A DNA stretch of 11,905 nt from NCBI GenBank assembly GCA_963601575.1, contig CAVCFO010000039.1, positions 1 to 11,905 on the forward strand, in the 5' to 3' direction. The notes beneath the pieces are model-generated. The model worked only from the letters and a program-made list of their open reading frames with translations, was not told where the DNA came from and made no database searches. The position numbers were made by a program, and so were the translations under genes. The DNA is from CAG-238 sp963601575. GTDB lineage: Bacteria > Bacillota > Clostridia > Peptostreptococcales > Anaerovoracaceae. The first letter of the stretch is position 1. Every line of letters begins with the position of its first letter. Shown piece after piece: positions 1 through 6,025 of the stretch.

Positions 1-1329
1 CGCGATGAAGTTCGGGATTGCCATGAGGCCGTTGAATGTGTCTGCGATATCCCATACGGCATCTATCGGGCTTACGCAGCCGATAACGATGACGATGCAG
101 AAAATGATCTGATAAGGCAGTACCGCTTTCATGCCGAAAAGGTACTGGATGCAGCGCGTTCCGTACAGCGACCAGCCGAGGATCGTGGAATATGCGAACA
201 TCATAAGAGCAAGTGCAACGAAAATTGCGGAGAGCTTATCGCCCCAAATGGTGCCAAAGGCCGATGTTATAAGCTCGCTGCCCGGCTTTTCGCCAAAGGT
301 GATATCAACGCCGCTGATGATGATAGTCAGCGCCGTAAGTGAGCAAATAACGATGGTATCAACGAATACTTCGAAGATTCCAAATACGCCCTGCTGAACC
401 GGGCCCTCACAGTTTGCCGCTGCGTGAGCGATAGGAGCAGAACCAAGACCTGCCTCGTTAGAGAAAGCGGATCTTCTGAGGCCCCATACGATTGCATTCT
501 TCAGCAAAATACCGCTGCCTGCACCAACAACCGCCTGCGGATTGAATGCCGCTACGAAAATCTTGCGCAGAGCTTCGCCCAGCATCGAGATATTTCCGAA
601 GATAACTACCAGTGTAAATATGATATAAACGATACTCATTACAGGAACCAGCTTTTCGGTAACAGAGCCGATGCGCTTGATTCCGCCGAGAAGAACAGCT
701 GCCGTAAGCACAGCCATTGCGATACCGATTATCCAGTCAACTGCGGCTACCTCCGCAAAGGACGGGTTAAATGCCGCAACTGCGCCTTTGATGGAGCCGT
801 TGATCGAATTTGCCTGTGACATGTTACCGATACCAAAAGATGCAAGTGTGGCGAAAATGCAGAACAGAACCGCAAGCCAGGACCATTTCTGACCGAGGCC
901 GTTCTTGATGTAGTACATCGGGCCGCCTACCCAGTCGCCTTTTGCATCCTTTTCACGATAGCGAATGGAAAGTGTAACCTCAGCATATTTGATAACCATG
1001 CCAAGGAGCGCCGCCAGCCAGAGCCAGAAGATTGCGCCGTAACCGCCAAGGGCGATAGCCTGGGAGGTTCCTACGATATTTCCTGTGCCGACGGTTCCCG
1101 CAAGCGCGGTGCAAACTGCCTGAAGCGGCGTTACTTCACCCTCGCCGGCATCTGATTTCTTGAAAATTTTTCCGAAGGTGTTTTTCATGGTATATCCGAA
1201 TCTGCGGAATTGCACTCCCCCGGAACAGATGGTATAATACAGTCCTCCCACGAATACGCAAGGCAGCAGAATGTAAATCCAAGCTACGGTATTCAGCGGG
1301 CCTGTTATAAAGTTGTATAAAGCCTGCAT
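1..1329 (-). CDS. Sodium:alanine/glycine symporter (AGCS family), 3' end missing
   Basis: This is an integral membrane carrier that imports alanine or glycine with Na+. The frame is open from an ATG at 1329 to the left edge (443 codons, no stop), so the C-terminus lies outside the window. The ATG follows GAGAGGAC at a normal distance. The translation shows the AGCS hallmarks: GTVGTGNIVGT at about residues 78-88, GGYGAIFWLW at 95-104, GGPMYY at 135-140, and SNEAGLGSAP at 290-299. Several hydrophobic spans surround these, for example near 14-35, 92-115, 200-215, 230-246, 318-340, 366-386 and 405-420. Full-length family members are about 440-540 residues, so little should be missing. The glycine riboswitch in its leader points to glycine as a physiological substrate; that is inference from context. 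Family assignment is confident, but the exact substrate is not resolved by sequence. Confidence 0.95.
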   Translation of the reverse strand, partial: MQALYNFITGPLNTVAWIYILLPCVFVGGLYYTICSGGVQFRRFGYTMKNTFGKIFKKSDAGEGEVTPLQAVCTALAGTVGTGNIVGTSQAIALGGYGAIFWLWLAALLGMVIKYAEVTLSIRYREKDAKGDWVGGPMYYIKNGLGQKWSWLAVLFCIFATLASFGIGNMSQANSINGSIKGAVAAFNPSFAEVAAVDWIIGIAMAVLTAAVLLGGIKRIGSVTEKLVPVMSIVYIIFTLVVIFGNISMLGEALRKIFVAAFNPQAVVGAGSGILLKNAIVWGLRRSAFSNEAGLGSAPIAHAAANCEGPVQQGVFGIFEVFVDTIVICSLTALTIIISGVDITFGEKPGSELITSAFGTIWGDKLSAIFVALALMMFAYSTILGWSLYGTRCIQYLFGMKAVLPYQIIFCIVIVIGCVSPIDAVWDIADTFNGLMAIPNFIA

Positions 1330-1390
1330 TTTGTCCTCTCTTTCTTCTTTTGACAATTGATAATAACTTTAATGCTTCCAAATTGAACGC

Positions 1391-1470
1391 GCCATGCAGA
1401 ACCGGATGAGCCCCTACAGGATTGAATGTGTCCCTGCAGAAATGAATGTGAGCCTGCAGAAATGAGAGGA
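1391..1470 (-). repeat. Four tandem degenerate 20-nt units in the symporter leader
   Basis: Four consecutive 20-base units, exactly in register, fill 1391-1410, 1411-1430, 1431-1450 and 1451-1470. Each carries a CCNTGCAGA-like core (gccatgcaga, cccctacagg, tccctgcaga, agcctgcaga) followed by a related ten-base half (accggatgag, attgaatgtg, aatgaatgtg, aatgagagga). The middle two units are most alike. The array lies in the transcribed leader, between the putative riboswitch terminator and the ribosome binding site. I do not recognise the repeat. It could be a protein- or RNA-binding array or simply a decayed duplication. Confidence 0.6.
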
Positions 1471-1510
1471 AAAAACGAAAAAAGAGGAAAGCTTCCGAAA
1501 AGCCTGCCTC
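1470..1510 (-). terminator. Intrinsic terminator in riboswitch expression platform
   Basis: On the minus strand, GAGGCAGGCTT (1510-1500) pairs with AAGCTTTCCTC (1494-1484) around a TTCGG loop, with one mismatch and one G-U pair. The stem is followed at once by TTTTTT, CG and a second TTTTTT. It lies about 90 nt after the second glycine aptamer and about 140 nt before the symporter start codon. This is the right position for a premature terminator governed by the riboswitch. No obvious antiterminator pairing with the aptamer was found by eye, so the switching mechanism is inferred. Confidence 0.65.
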
Positions 1511-1597
1511 CGGTATTTGCAAATATTCGTCAATCAGCCGCAACAAAGAATAAAAGATAAAAGCGAAAGACCACCGCAATAGTGAGAATATCGTTTT

Positions 1598-1776
1598 TCT
1601 GTCCTTTTGCCTGAGAGATTGGCATTATATCGCCTTGCACCTTCGGCCCCCGCAACCTGCGGGCGTCTCCAGAACGCTATCCCTTTACAGTCCTCTCCGC
1701 CGGAGGCAATACAAAATGCATCCGCGGAACCTGAGAGTTTTACTCCTTCGGTAGGTAAACCTTTTCCTGCAAAGTT
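1598..1776 (-). promoter_or_regulatory. Tandem glycine riboswitch (two aptamers)
   Basis: The minus strand carries two successive glycine aptamers. The upstream one (about 1772-1686) contains CTACCGAAGGAGTAAAA and CTCTCAGG, closed by TGCAG with CTGTA. The downstream one (about 1677-1598) contains GGGGCCGAAGGTGCAA, then CTCTCAGGCAAAAGGACAG, closed by TTCTG with CAGAA. These are the conserved cores of the gcvT-type glycine riboswitch, with the usual short linker between aptamers. The element lies in the leader of the glycine/alanine symporter gene, so it senses glycine to tune transporter synthesis. Transporter-linked versions are generally thought to switch expression off when glycine is abundant, but the direction is not provable here. 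Confidence 0.93.
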
Positions 1777-1842
1777 CATCTAGCATATTCAATTTGTTTC
1801 AATGCGCCTCGCAAGAGCCATCGCCCTTGCAATAACAGAATG

Positions 1843-1871
1843 ATTATACACAAGCCATATATAAAAATCAA
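1843..1871 (-). promoter_or_regulatory. Sigma-A promoter for riboswitch-symporter transcript
   Basis: On the minus strand, TTGATT (1871-1866) and TATAAT (1848-1843) are separated by 17 bp. The expected start near 1836 precedes a short leader hairpin (gcaagagc/gcccttgc arms, 1812-1831) and then the first glycine aptamer. Confidence 0.85.
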
Positions 1872-1883
1872 GGCTTTTTTGAA

Positions 1884-1895
1884 TTTTGTACAAAA
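1884..1895. promoter_or_regulatory. 12-bp palindrome just upstream of the symporter promoter
   Basis: TTTTGTACAAAA is a perfect palindrome 13 bp upstream of the -35 box, with a further TACAAA at 1901-1906 forming a second arm with TTTGTA. It could be an operator. It does not match the CodY consensus (its centre is GTAC), and in AT-rich DNA such a palindrome can arise by chance. Confidence 0.3.
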
Positions 1896-1940
1896 ATTTA
1901 TACAAAGCTACGAAGCGGCAAAATCTCATCGAAAATTGCA

Positions 1941-1971
1941 AAAAATCCGCCCCCGTCAGGAACGGATTTTT
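1941..1971 (-). terminator. Intrinsic terminator of the MATE gene
   Basis: A 9-bp perfect stem (AAAAATCCG with CGGATTTTT) encloses a 13-nt loop containing the MATE stop codon. On the minus strand it ends in TTTTTT. The gene's last codons form the 5' arm of the hairpin. The A-rich opposite side means it may also work in the other direction. Confidence 0.75.
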
Positions 1972-3278
1972 CGCTTATAAAACACAAGGGCAAGGACGAG
2001 GGCGCATGTCTCCGAGGCCGCCGCGGCAGTCCAGACTCCGATCTCCCCAAAGAGAAAAGCGAATGCAAGGACAAAAATCGACGTGAAAACAACGCCCCTG
2101 CCTATGGAAATACTCATTGCAGGCTTCGGAAGCTCAAGCGATGTAAAATATCCCATAAGCGTGATCACCGCCCCCAGCGGCAGAAACGCCGGAGAGTAGA
2201 GCCTAAGCGCCAGGACTGCCGCCTCAAAAAGCGCGGGATTTGCAGGGGCATCGATATAAATTGCAACGATAGGGTCAGGGCAGAGCATACCGATAGCAAA
2301 GGCAAGAAGCGAGCAAGCACCCGCGTAGCAGAGGCCAAGCCTGAAGATATAGCGGCAAAATGCCGGTTTTTCTTTGCCGTAGTAATAACTTACCAGCGGC
2401 TGGGTGCCCTGGTTTATACCCATCATCGTCATAAGCACCAGCTGGGCAAAGTAGGAGATGACGGTATAGATTACGATGCCGTCGCTCCCTGAGAGGCCAA
2501 GCAGCACCCTATTAAATATGAAAATGCAAATTGCCACCGAAAGCTCGGTCATGCAGTCGGCAATTCCCATCCTTGTACGCAGGAAAGCGTCTTTCAAATC
2601 GCAGAGAGCAATTTTTACGAAAGAAAAGCCGGATTTCTTTGAAAGAAAATGCCGCAGGTAAACGCTGAACTGCACTACCTGAGAAAGCCCCGTGGCGATT
2701 GCGGCACCTGCCACGCCCCAATGAAAGACCAGCACGAAAACTGCGTCAAGGACGATATTGCAAAGAGCGGCGCCGCAGGATGTCTTGATGGCAAGCTGCG
2801 GAAAGCCGTCAGCCTTAACCAGCACCTCCAAGTTATAGGCGGTCATATAAAAAGGCAGAAACAGCACGATGATGCCAAGATAGCTTTTTACATAATCTAT
2901 AGTTTCTTCCGTCGCACCGAGGAATACAGCGATTTTGTCAAGAAAGAGCATGATCAGGCAGGATGCGATTATGCCCACCGCGGCGATTGCAATAACGCCG
3001 CTTGTAAAAACCCTGTCCGCGCTCCTCCTGTCGCCGCGACCCTTGCAGACAGAGGCTCTGGTACTCGCCGCCACCGCAAAGAGTATGCCGCAGGCGAAGG
3101 CAACATTGACAATCGGCATGGAAAGGTTCACCGCCGCGAGCGCCTTTTCTCCGACGCCCCTCGCAACGAAAATGCCGTCAACCATGGTATATATAGTATA
3201 GACCCACATGGCAGCCACCGATGGCAGAACATAATGTAAGAATTTCGATCTGATATATGCTTTCTTCAAATTTGTCAT
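1956..3278 (-). CDS. MATE family multidrug/cation efflux transporter
   Basis: This is a 440-residue polytopic membrane protein of the MATE family, which exports drugs or cationic compounds in exchange for Na+ or H+. The length fits the family (about 440-470). About a dozen hydrophobic spans form two related halves. The N-terminal half has the typical YTMVDGIFVARGVGEKALAAVNLSMP segment, corresponding to the usual motif of a helix, Asp-x-x-(F/V)-(I/V), G, L-A-A. The second half has MGINQGTQPLVSYYYG, the MATE signature ahead of its seventh to eighth helices. I start at ATG 3278, because GAGGTG lies six bases upstream. A GTG nine bases earlier would fall inside that ribosome binding site. It is divergent from the MerR regulator and is probably that regulator's target. 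The substrate is not determinable from sequence. Confidence 0.93.
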   Translation of the reverse strand: MTNLKKAYIRSKFLHYVLPSVAAMWVYTIYTMVDGIFVARGVGEKALAAVNLSMPIVNVAFACGILFAVAASTRASVCKGRGDRRSADRVFTSGVIAIAAVGIIASCLIMLFLDKIAVFLGATEETIDYVKSYLGIIVLFLPFYMTAYNLEVLVKADGFPQLAIKTSCGAALCNIVLDAVFVLVFHWGVAGAAIATGLSQVVQFSVYLRHFLSKKSGFSFVKIALCDLKDAFLRTRMGIADCMTELSVAICIFIFNRVLLGLSGSDGIVIYTVISYFAQLVLMTMMGINQGTQPLVSYYYGKEKPAFCRYIFRLGLCYAGACSLLAFAIGMLCPDPIVAIYIDAPANPALFEAAVLALRLYSPAFLPLGAVITLMGYFTSLELPKPAMSISIGRGVVFTSIFVLAFAFLFGEIGVWTAAAASETCALVLALVFYKRKIRS

Positions 3279-3296
3279 GATAATCACCTCATAAAT

Positions 3297-3327
3297 AGCA
3301 TAAACCTTGGTATAATACCAAGGTCAA
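3297..3327 (-). promoter_or_regulatory. MerR-type promoter/operator of the MATE gene
   Basis: On the minus strand, TTGACC (3327-3322) and TATGCT (3302-3297) are separated by 19 bp, two more than optimal. A perfect 21-bp palindrome at 3304-3324 fills the spacer: arms ACCTTGGTAT and ATACCAAGGT around a single A. An over-long spacer occupied by a dyad is the diagnostic layout of promoters that MerR-family proteins activate by untwisting DNA. The start site would fall about 12 nt before the MATE ATG, giving a very short leader. Confidence 0.85.
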
Positions 3328-3362
3328 GAGGAATTTTGCTTTTTTTTAAGAAAAGTTTGTGG

Positions 3363-3368
3363 TATGAT
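3363..3368 (+). promoter_or_regulatory. Possible -10 box for the MerR regulator gene
   Basis: TATGAT is a fair -10 box, but only a T-rich tract (around 3340-3346) stands at the -35 position, so the promoter would be weak or activator-dependent. CTTGGTA at 3369-3375 repeats one half of the divergent operator, which could allow autoregulation. Confidence 0.4.
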
Positions 3369-3378
3369 CTTGGTAGAA

Positions 3379-3435
3379 GGCGGCGCGGCGCGCCCCGCGG
3401 CAGGCACGCACGCAAACCCCGCCGCCCCGGGGCGC
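3379..3435 (+). other. Very GC-rich structured leader of the MerR gene
   Basis: These 57 bases are almost all G and C, in sharp contrast to the AT-rich DNA on both sides. GGCGGCG (3379-3385) is complementary to CGCCGCC (3420-3426), and GCGCCCC (3390-3396) is complementary to GGGGCGC (3429-3435). The two pairings interleave, so they could form either alternative hairpins or a pseudoknot. The structure ends four bases before the AAAGGAGG ribosome binding site, so it could affect translation of the regulator. Confidence 0.5.
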
Positions 3436-3451
3436 AGTAAAGGAGGCAGTT

Positions 3452-4261
3452 ATGACCGAATACTACAAAATAGGCGAAATATCAAAACTGTATAACATAG
3501 GAACGGATTCGCTCCGTTACTATGAGGACCTCGGGGTCCTCAGGCCGCGCCGAGACGAAAACGGCTACCGGATGTACGGCATAGGCGACATCAGAACCCT
3601 GAACATCCTGCGAGAGCTTCGCAGCATTGGCTTTTCCATAAAAGAAATCAAGGAACATCTCGCAAGCTACGATGTCGCTAAGACCCTGGATATGTTCGCA
3701 GAAGCAACAGAAAGAATCAACCAAAGGCAAGAAGAACTGGAAGAGATAAAAAGAAATGTTCTGGAGCGAATGGAGGAGCTAAACTATTATCTTCGCGAAA
3801 AGAATACACACGAGAGCATAACACTGCGCAATTTGCCGGAAAGGCGCATCCTCAAACTCAGCGAAGAAGCCATCAGAGACGATAACTTTGACTTTATATT
3901 GAAAAAACTCCAGTCCGAATACGAAGACCAGCTATATATAGTAGGAAACGGCGAAATCGGCTCCCTCATAGACGGAGAATACTTGCAGGGCGGCGGCTAC
4001 GGACGCTACGAGGCGGCGTTCTACATAGTAGGCCCCGGAGAGGAATTTGACGGCGAGCTTGCCGCAGGAGAATATCTTTCGATGACCGTAAAAGGCGGCT
4101 ATGAGCAAATGCAAAGGGAGTGGGAAAAGCTCTTTGATTATGCCAAAGATGAGCACCTTGCGCCAATCGGAGACGGCGTGGAGCTTTATCTCATAGACGA
4201 TCACGACACCAACAGCGAGAGGGAATTTTTGACCGAACTGCAAATAGCGGTCTCCCGCTGA
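3452..4261 (+). CDS. MerR family transcriptional regulator, BmrR-like with GyrI-type effector domain
   Basis: This is a DNA-binding regulator of 269 residues. Residues 4-45 form the MerR winged helix-turn-helix (YKIGEISKLYNIGTDSLRYY, then EDLGVLRPRRDENGYRMY). Residues 46-75 continue the domain (RELRSIGFSIKEIKEHL). Residues about 80-118 are Glu/Arg-rich and heptad-like, matching the dimerising antiparallel coiled coil. Residues about 125-268 look like a GyrI/AraC-type effector-binding domain, as in BmrR, which binds hydrophobic cations. The ATG has AAAGGAGG five bases upstream. It lies back to back with the MATE exporter across a MerR-type operator, so a drug-induced activator of that exporter is the natural inference. 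No clear terminator follows it, only a GCGCCGGCGC palindrome at 4262-4271. Confidence 0.92.
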   Translation: MTEYYKIGEISKLYNIGTDSLRYYEDLGVLRPRRDENGYRMYGIGDIRTLNILRELRSIGFSIKEIKEHLASYDVAKTLDMFAEATERINQRQEELEEIKRNVLERMEELNYYLREKNTHESITLRNLPERRILKLSEEAIRDDNFDFILKKLQSEYEDQLYIVGNGEIGSLIDGEYLQGGGYGRYEAAFYIVGPGEEFDGELAAGEYLSMTVKGGYEQMQREWEKLFDYAKDEHLAPIGDGVELYLIDDHDTNSEREFLTELQIAVSR

Positions 4262-4300
4262 GCGCCGGCGCAAAACCAAGTTGATCTCAAGTGCCACAGG

Positions 4301-4316
4301 CGTTAATTGTTTAACG
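4301..4316. promoter_or_regulatory. Perfect dyad upstream of the LIV promoter
   Basis: CGTTAA and TTAACG face each other across TTGT, 45 bp upstream of the -35 box, followed by a long A-rich tract (about 4321-4357) that could act as an UP element. It could be an operator for an unlinked regulator. It is not followed by a T-run on the plus strand, so it is a poor terminator for the MerR gene. Confidence 0.35.
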
Positions 4317-4361
4317 ACACAAAAAAAATAAAAAAATATATGAAAAAAACCAAAAAAGCTG

Positions 4362-4390
4362 TTGACAAGGTGATTTTTATATGTTACACT
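4362..4390 (+). promoter_or_regulatory. Sigma-A promoter of the LIV transporter operon
   Basis: A perfect TTGACA (4362-4367) and TACACT (4385-4390, four of six consensus bases) are separated by 17 bp. The predicted start near 4397 gives a leader of about 300 nt ahead of the binding-protein gene, which contains a small reading frame and a terminator. Confidence 0.8.
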
Positions 4391-4421
4391 TCGTATATCA
4401 CTTGAGGAAAGGAGAAAATCA

Positions 4422-4565
4422 ATGAACTTTATGGCTTTAGCTATCAGCATCCTGTACATACTAGTCATTAGCATTATTCTACCGGTTATCGTCATTATGA
4501 GCCGGAAACTGAATAGTGATCTTTGCGTTGCGGGTAACAGAGCGAGTTTGATTGATTTTGTTTGA
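4422..4565 (+). CDS. Ile/Leu/Val-rich 47-residue leader peptide (or small membrane protein)
   Basis: A 47-codon frame starts at ATG 4422 with a strong ribosome binding site (AAAGGAG, seven bases upstream), about 25 nt after the predicted transcription start. It encodes MNFMALAISILYILVISII at its start and ends in RASLIDFV. Fifteen of residues 6-25 are Ile, Leu or Val, and 21 of all 47. It sits inside the leader of a branched-chain amino acid transporter operon and its stop codon abuts a hairpin. An intrinsic terminator follows about 55 nt later. The simplest reading is an attenuation leader peptide whose translation reports supply of charged Ile/Leu/Val tRNA. The alternative is a one-helix membrane protein (helix about 5-26, then Arg-Lys), which the sequence equally permits. 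Translation is well supported by its initiation signals, but the role is inference. Confidence 0.7.
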   Translation: MNFMALAISILYILVISIILPVIVIMSRKLNSDLCVAGNRASLIDFV

Positions 4566-4647
4566 GCCGGGATTCGGCTTGAGCCTATATTCAGAACTTA
4601 AGTTGAGAAAGAGCATTGGCCTGCAGGCGAGAACCGGCAGGTTTTTT
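4565..4647 (+). terminator. Attenuator region: pre-hairpin and intrinsic terminator
   Basis: The terminator proper is CCTGC (4620-4624) pairing with GCAGG (4637-4641). An A.G mismatch and a GG/CC extension lie inside, with a six-base loop, and TTTTTT follows (4642-4647). Upstream, AGCCG (4565-4569) pairs with CGGCT (4575-4579), starting on the last base of the leader-peptide stop codon. GCCGG (4566-4570) can instead pair with CCGGC (4634-4638), which contains the terminator's 3' side, so the two folds exclude each other. A ribosome resting at the stop codon would cover 4566-4570 and so favour termination. That mechanism is inferred. Confidence 0.7.
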
Positions 4648-4694
4648 AATTGCAAATTGATTATTTTATTGAACCATTAAGGAGGAACAAAGAA

Positions 4695-5873
4695 ATGAAC
4701 ATGAAAAAATTTATGAAGAAATTTGCGGCTGTATCCATGGCAGTCGTAATGACGGTAGCATTCGCAGGCTGCGGCGGCAGCGGTAGCGACGCAGAAACCA
4801 CAGGCTCGGACGCTAAGTTCGTAATCGGCGGCATCGGGCCTACAACCGGCGGCGCAGCAGTTTATGGCCAGGCAGTTAAGAACGCAGCTGAGCTTGCGGT
4901 GGAAGAAATCAACGCAGCTGGCGGCATCAACGGCTATCAGGTTGAATTCCTGTGGCAGGATGACGAACATGACACAGAAAAAGCCGTTAACGCATACAAC
5001 TCACTGAAAGACCAGGGAATGCAGATGCTCATGGGAACAGTTACTTCCGCTCCATGTACCGCAGTCGTAGCCCTTACTTCCGAGGATAATATGTTCCAGC
5101 TCACACCGTCGGGTTCTGCAGTTGAATCCATCAATGGCGACAACGCATTCAGAGTTTGCTTCTCCGACCCTAACCAGGGCGTAGGTTCGGCAGACTACTT
5201 CGCAGAAAACTTTGCAGACAAGAAGATCGGCGTAGTTTACAACTCATCGGACGTTTATTCCAACGGTATCTTCAAGACATTCAAGAAAGAAGCCGAAGCC
5301 AAGGGTCTCAACATTGTAGCAACAGAAGCCTTCACAAAGGACTCCGCAACAGACTTCACCGTACAGATCCAAAAGATGAAACAGGCAGGAGCAGAACTGG
5401 TATTCCTTCCGTTCTACGCTCAGGAAGCTTCCCTGTTCCTTACTCAGGCAGACAAAGCAGGACTTGACGCTCAGTTCTTCGGTTGTGACGGACTTGACGG
5501 CGTAATCGACCAGCTCGGCTCAAACGCTGACCTTGCAGAAGGCGTGATGCTCCTTACTCCGTTCGCAGCAGACTCTGATGATCCGCAGTCCAAGGCATTC
5601 ACCGAAGCATACGAAGCAAAATATGACGGCGAAGTTCCTAACCAGTTCGCAGCAGACGCTTATGACGCAATGTACATCATCAAGGCTGCGGTAGAAAAGG
5701 CAAATGTCACTCCTGATATGAGCGTTTCCGACATCTGCGAAGCTATGAAGACCGCTATGACAGAGATCGAATTCACAGGTGCAACCGGAACCATGACATG
5801 GTCTGCAGACGGCGAGCCTACAAAGACTCCGATGGCTATGATCATCGAAGACGGATCATACAAGGCAATGTAA
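4695..5873 (+). CDS. livJ: Branched-chain amino acid ABC transporter, lipoprotein substrate-binding protein
   Basis: This is the extracellular receptor of a LIV-type importer, 392 residues. I start at ATG 4695 because AAGGAGG (4679-4685) lies nine bases upstream. Longer in-frame starts from 4650 lack such a site and would spoil the signal peptide. The N-terminus has Lys residues, a hydrophobic stretch and a lipobox ending AFAGC (Cys26), then a Gly/Ser linker, as in Gram-positive membrane-anchored lipoproteins. The mature part matches the periplasmic-binding fold type I family (Peripla_BP_6): IGGIGPTTGGAAVYGQ near the start, AAELAVEEINAAGGINGYQVEF, then DPNQGVGSADYFAENF and KKIGVVYN. Gene order with two permeases and two ATPases downstream confirms the class. 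The symbol follows family usage. Preference among Leu, Ile and Val, or another amide-type ligand, is not resolved. Confidence 0.94.
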   Translation: MNMKKFMKKFAAVSMAVVMTVAFAGCGGSGSDAETTGSDAKFVIGGIGPTTGGAAVYGQAVKNAAELAVEEINAAGGINGYQVEFLWQDDEHDTEKAVNAYNSLKDQGMQMLMGTVTSAPCTAVVALTSEDNMFQLTPSGSAVESINGDNAFRVCFSDPNQGVGSADYFAENFADKKIGVVYNSSDVYSNGIFKTFKKEAEAKGLNIVATEAFTKDSATDFTVQIQKMKQAGAELVFLPFYAQEASLFLTQADKAGLDAQFFGCDGLDGVIDQLGSNADLAEGVMLLTPFAADSDDPQSKAFTEAYEAKYDGEVPNQFAADAYDAMYIIKAAVEKANVTPDMSVSDICEAMKTAMTEIEFTGATGTMTWSADGEPTKTPMAMIIEDGSYKAM

Positions 5874-5973
5874 TCCGCATGCGTAATCCGAAAATATAGT
5901 CCACATATTAACACTAAGTGGATGCTAAGCCAAAGTATACTCAATATAGTATAAAAATAATTGCCAGAATGCA

Positions 5974-5996
5974 GGGGACGGCCGGGCGCCGCCCCC
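5974..5996 (+). terminator. Intergenic hairpin between binding protein and permease genes
   Basis: GGGG plus CGGC (5974-5982) pairs with GCCG plus CCCC (5988-5996) around a CGGGC loop, with one A.C mismatch. No U-run follows, so it is more likely an mRNA-stabilising or partial-termination hairpin than a full stop. Such elements are common after binding-protein genes, which need higher expression than the permeases. A smaller TCCAC/GTGGA dyad lies at about 5900-5925. Confidence 0.5.
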
Positions 5997-6025
5997 GATT
6001 CTGAATTTTGAATGAGGTAATTTTT

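Noticed and set aside
424..892. Two plus-strand open frames opposite the symporter gene
   Set aside because: Antisense shadows with unlike composition and no initiation signals; the minus-strand frame is a clear AGCS protein.
1136..1579. 147-codon minus-strand open frame
   Set aside because: It runs through the leader and into the symporter gene in another frame, with no ribosome binding site of its own; the 20-nt repeats merely happen to stay open.
1534..1779. 81-codon minus-strand open frame
   Set aside because: It coincides with the glycine riboswitch; the conserved RNA explains the sequence, and no family-like protein is seen.
1884..1906. CodY box ahead of the symporter promoter
   Set aside because: The palindrome centre is GTAC rather than CWG and the spacing differs, so it does not meet the consensus.
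2649..3239. 196-codon plus-strand frame opposite the MATE gene
   Set aside because: His/Cys/Arg-rich translation typical of an antisense shadow; the MATE reading is unambiguous.
4397..4694. T-box riboswitch in the LIV leader
   Set aside because: No T-box sequence (GGGTGGNACCGCG-like) or AGTA/stem I features are present; the leader holds a translated frame instead.
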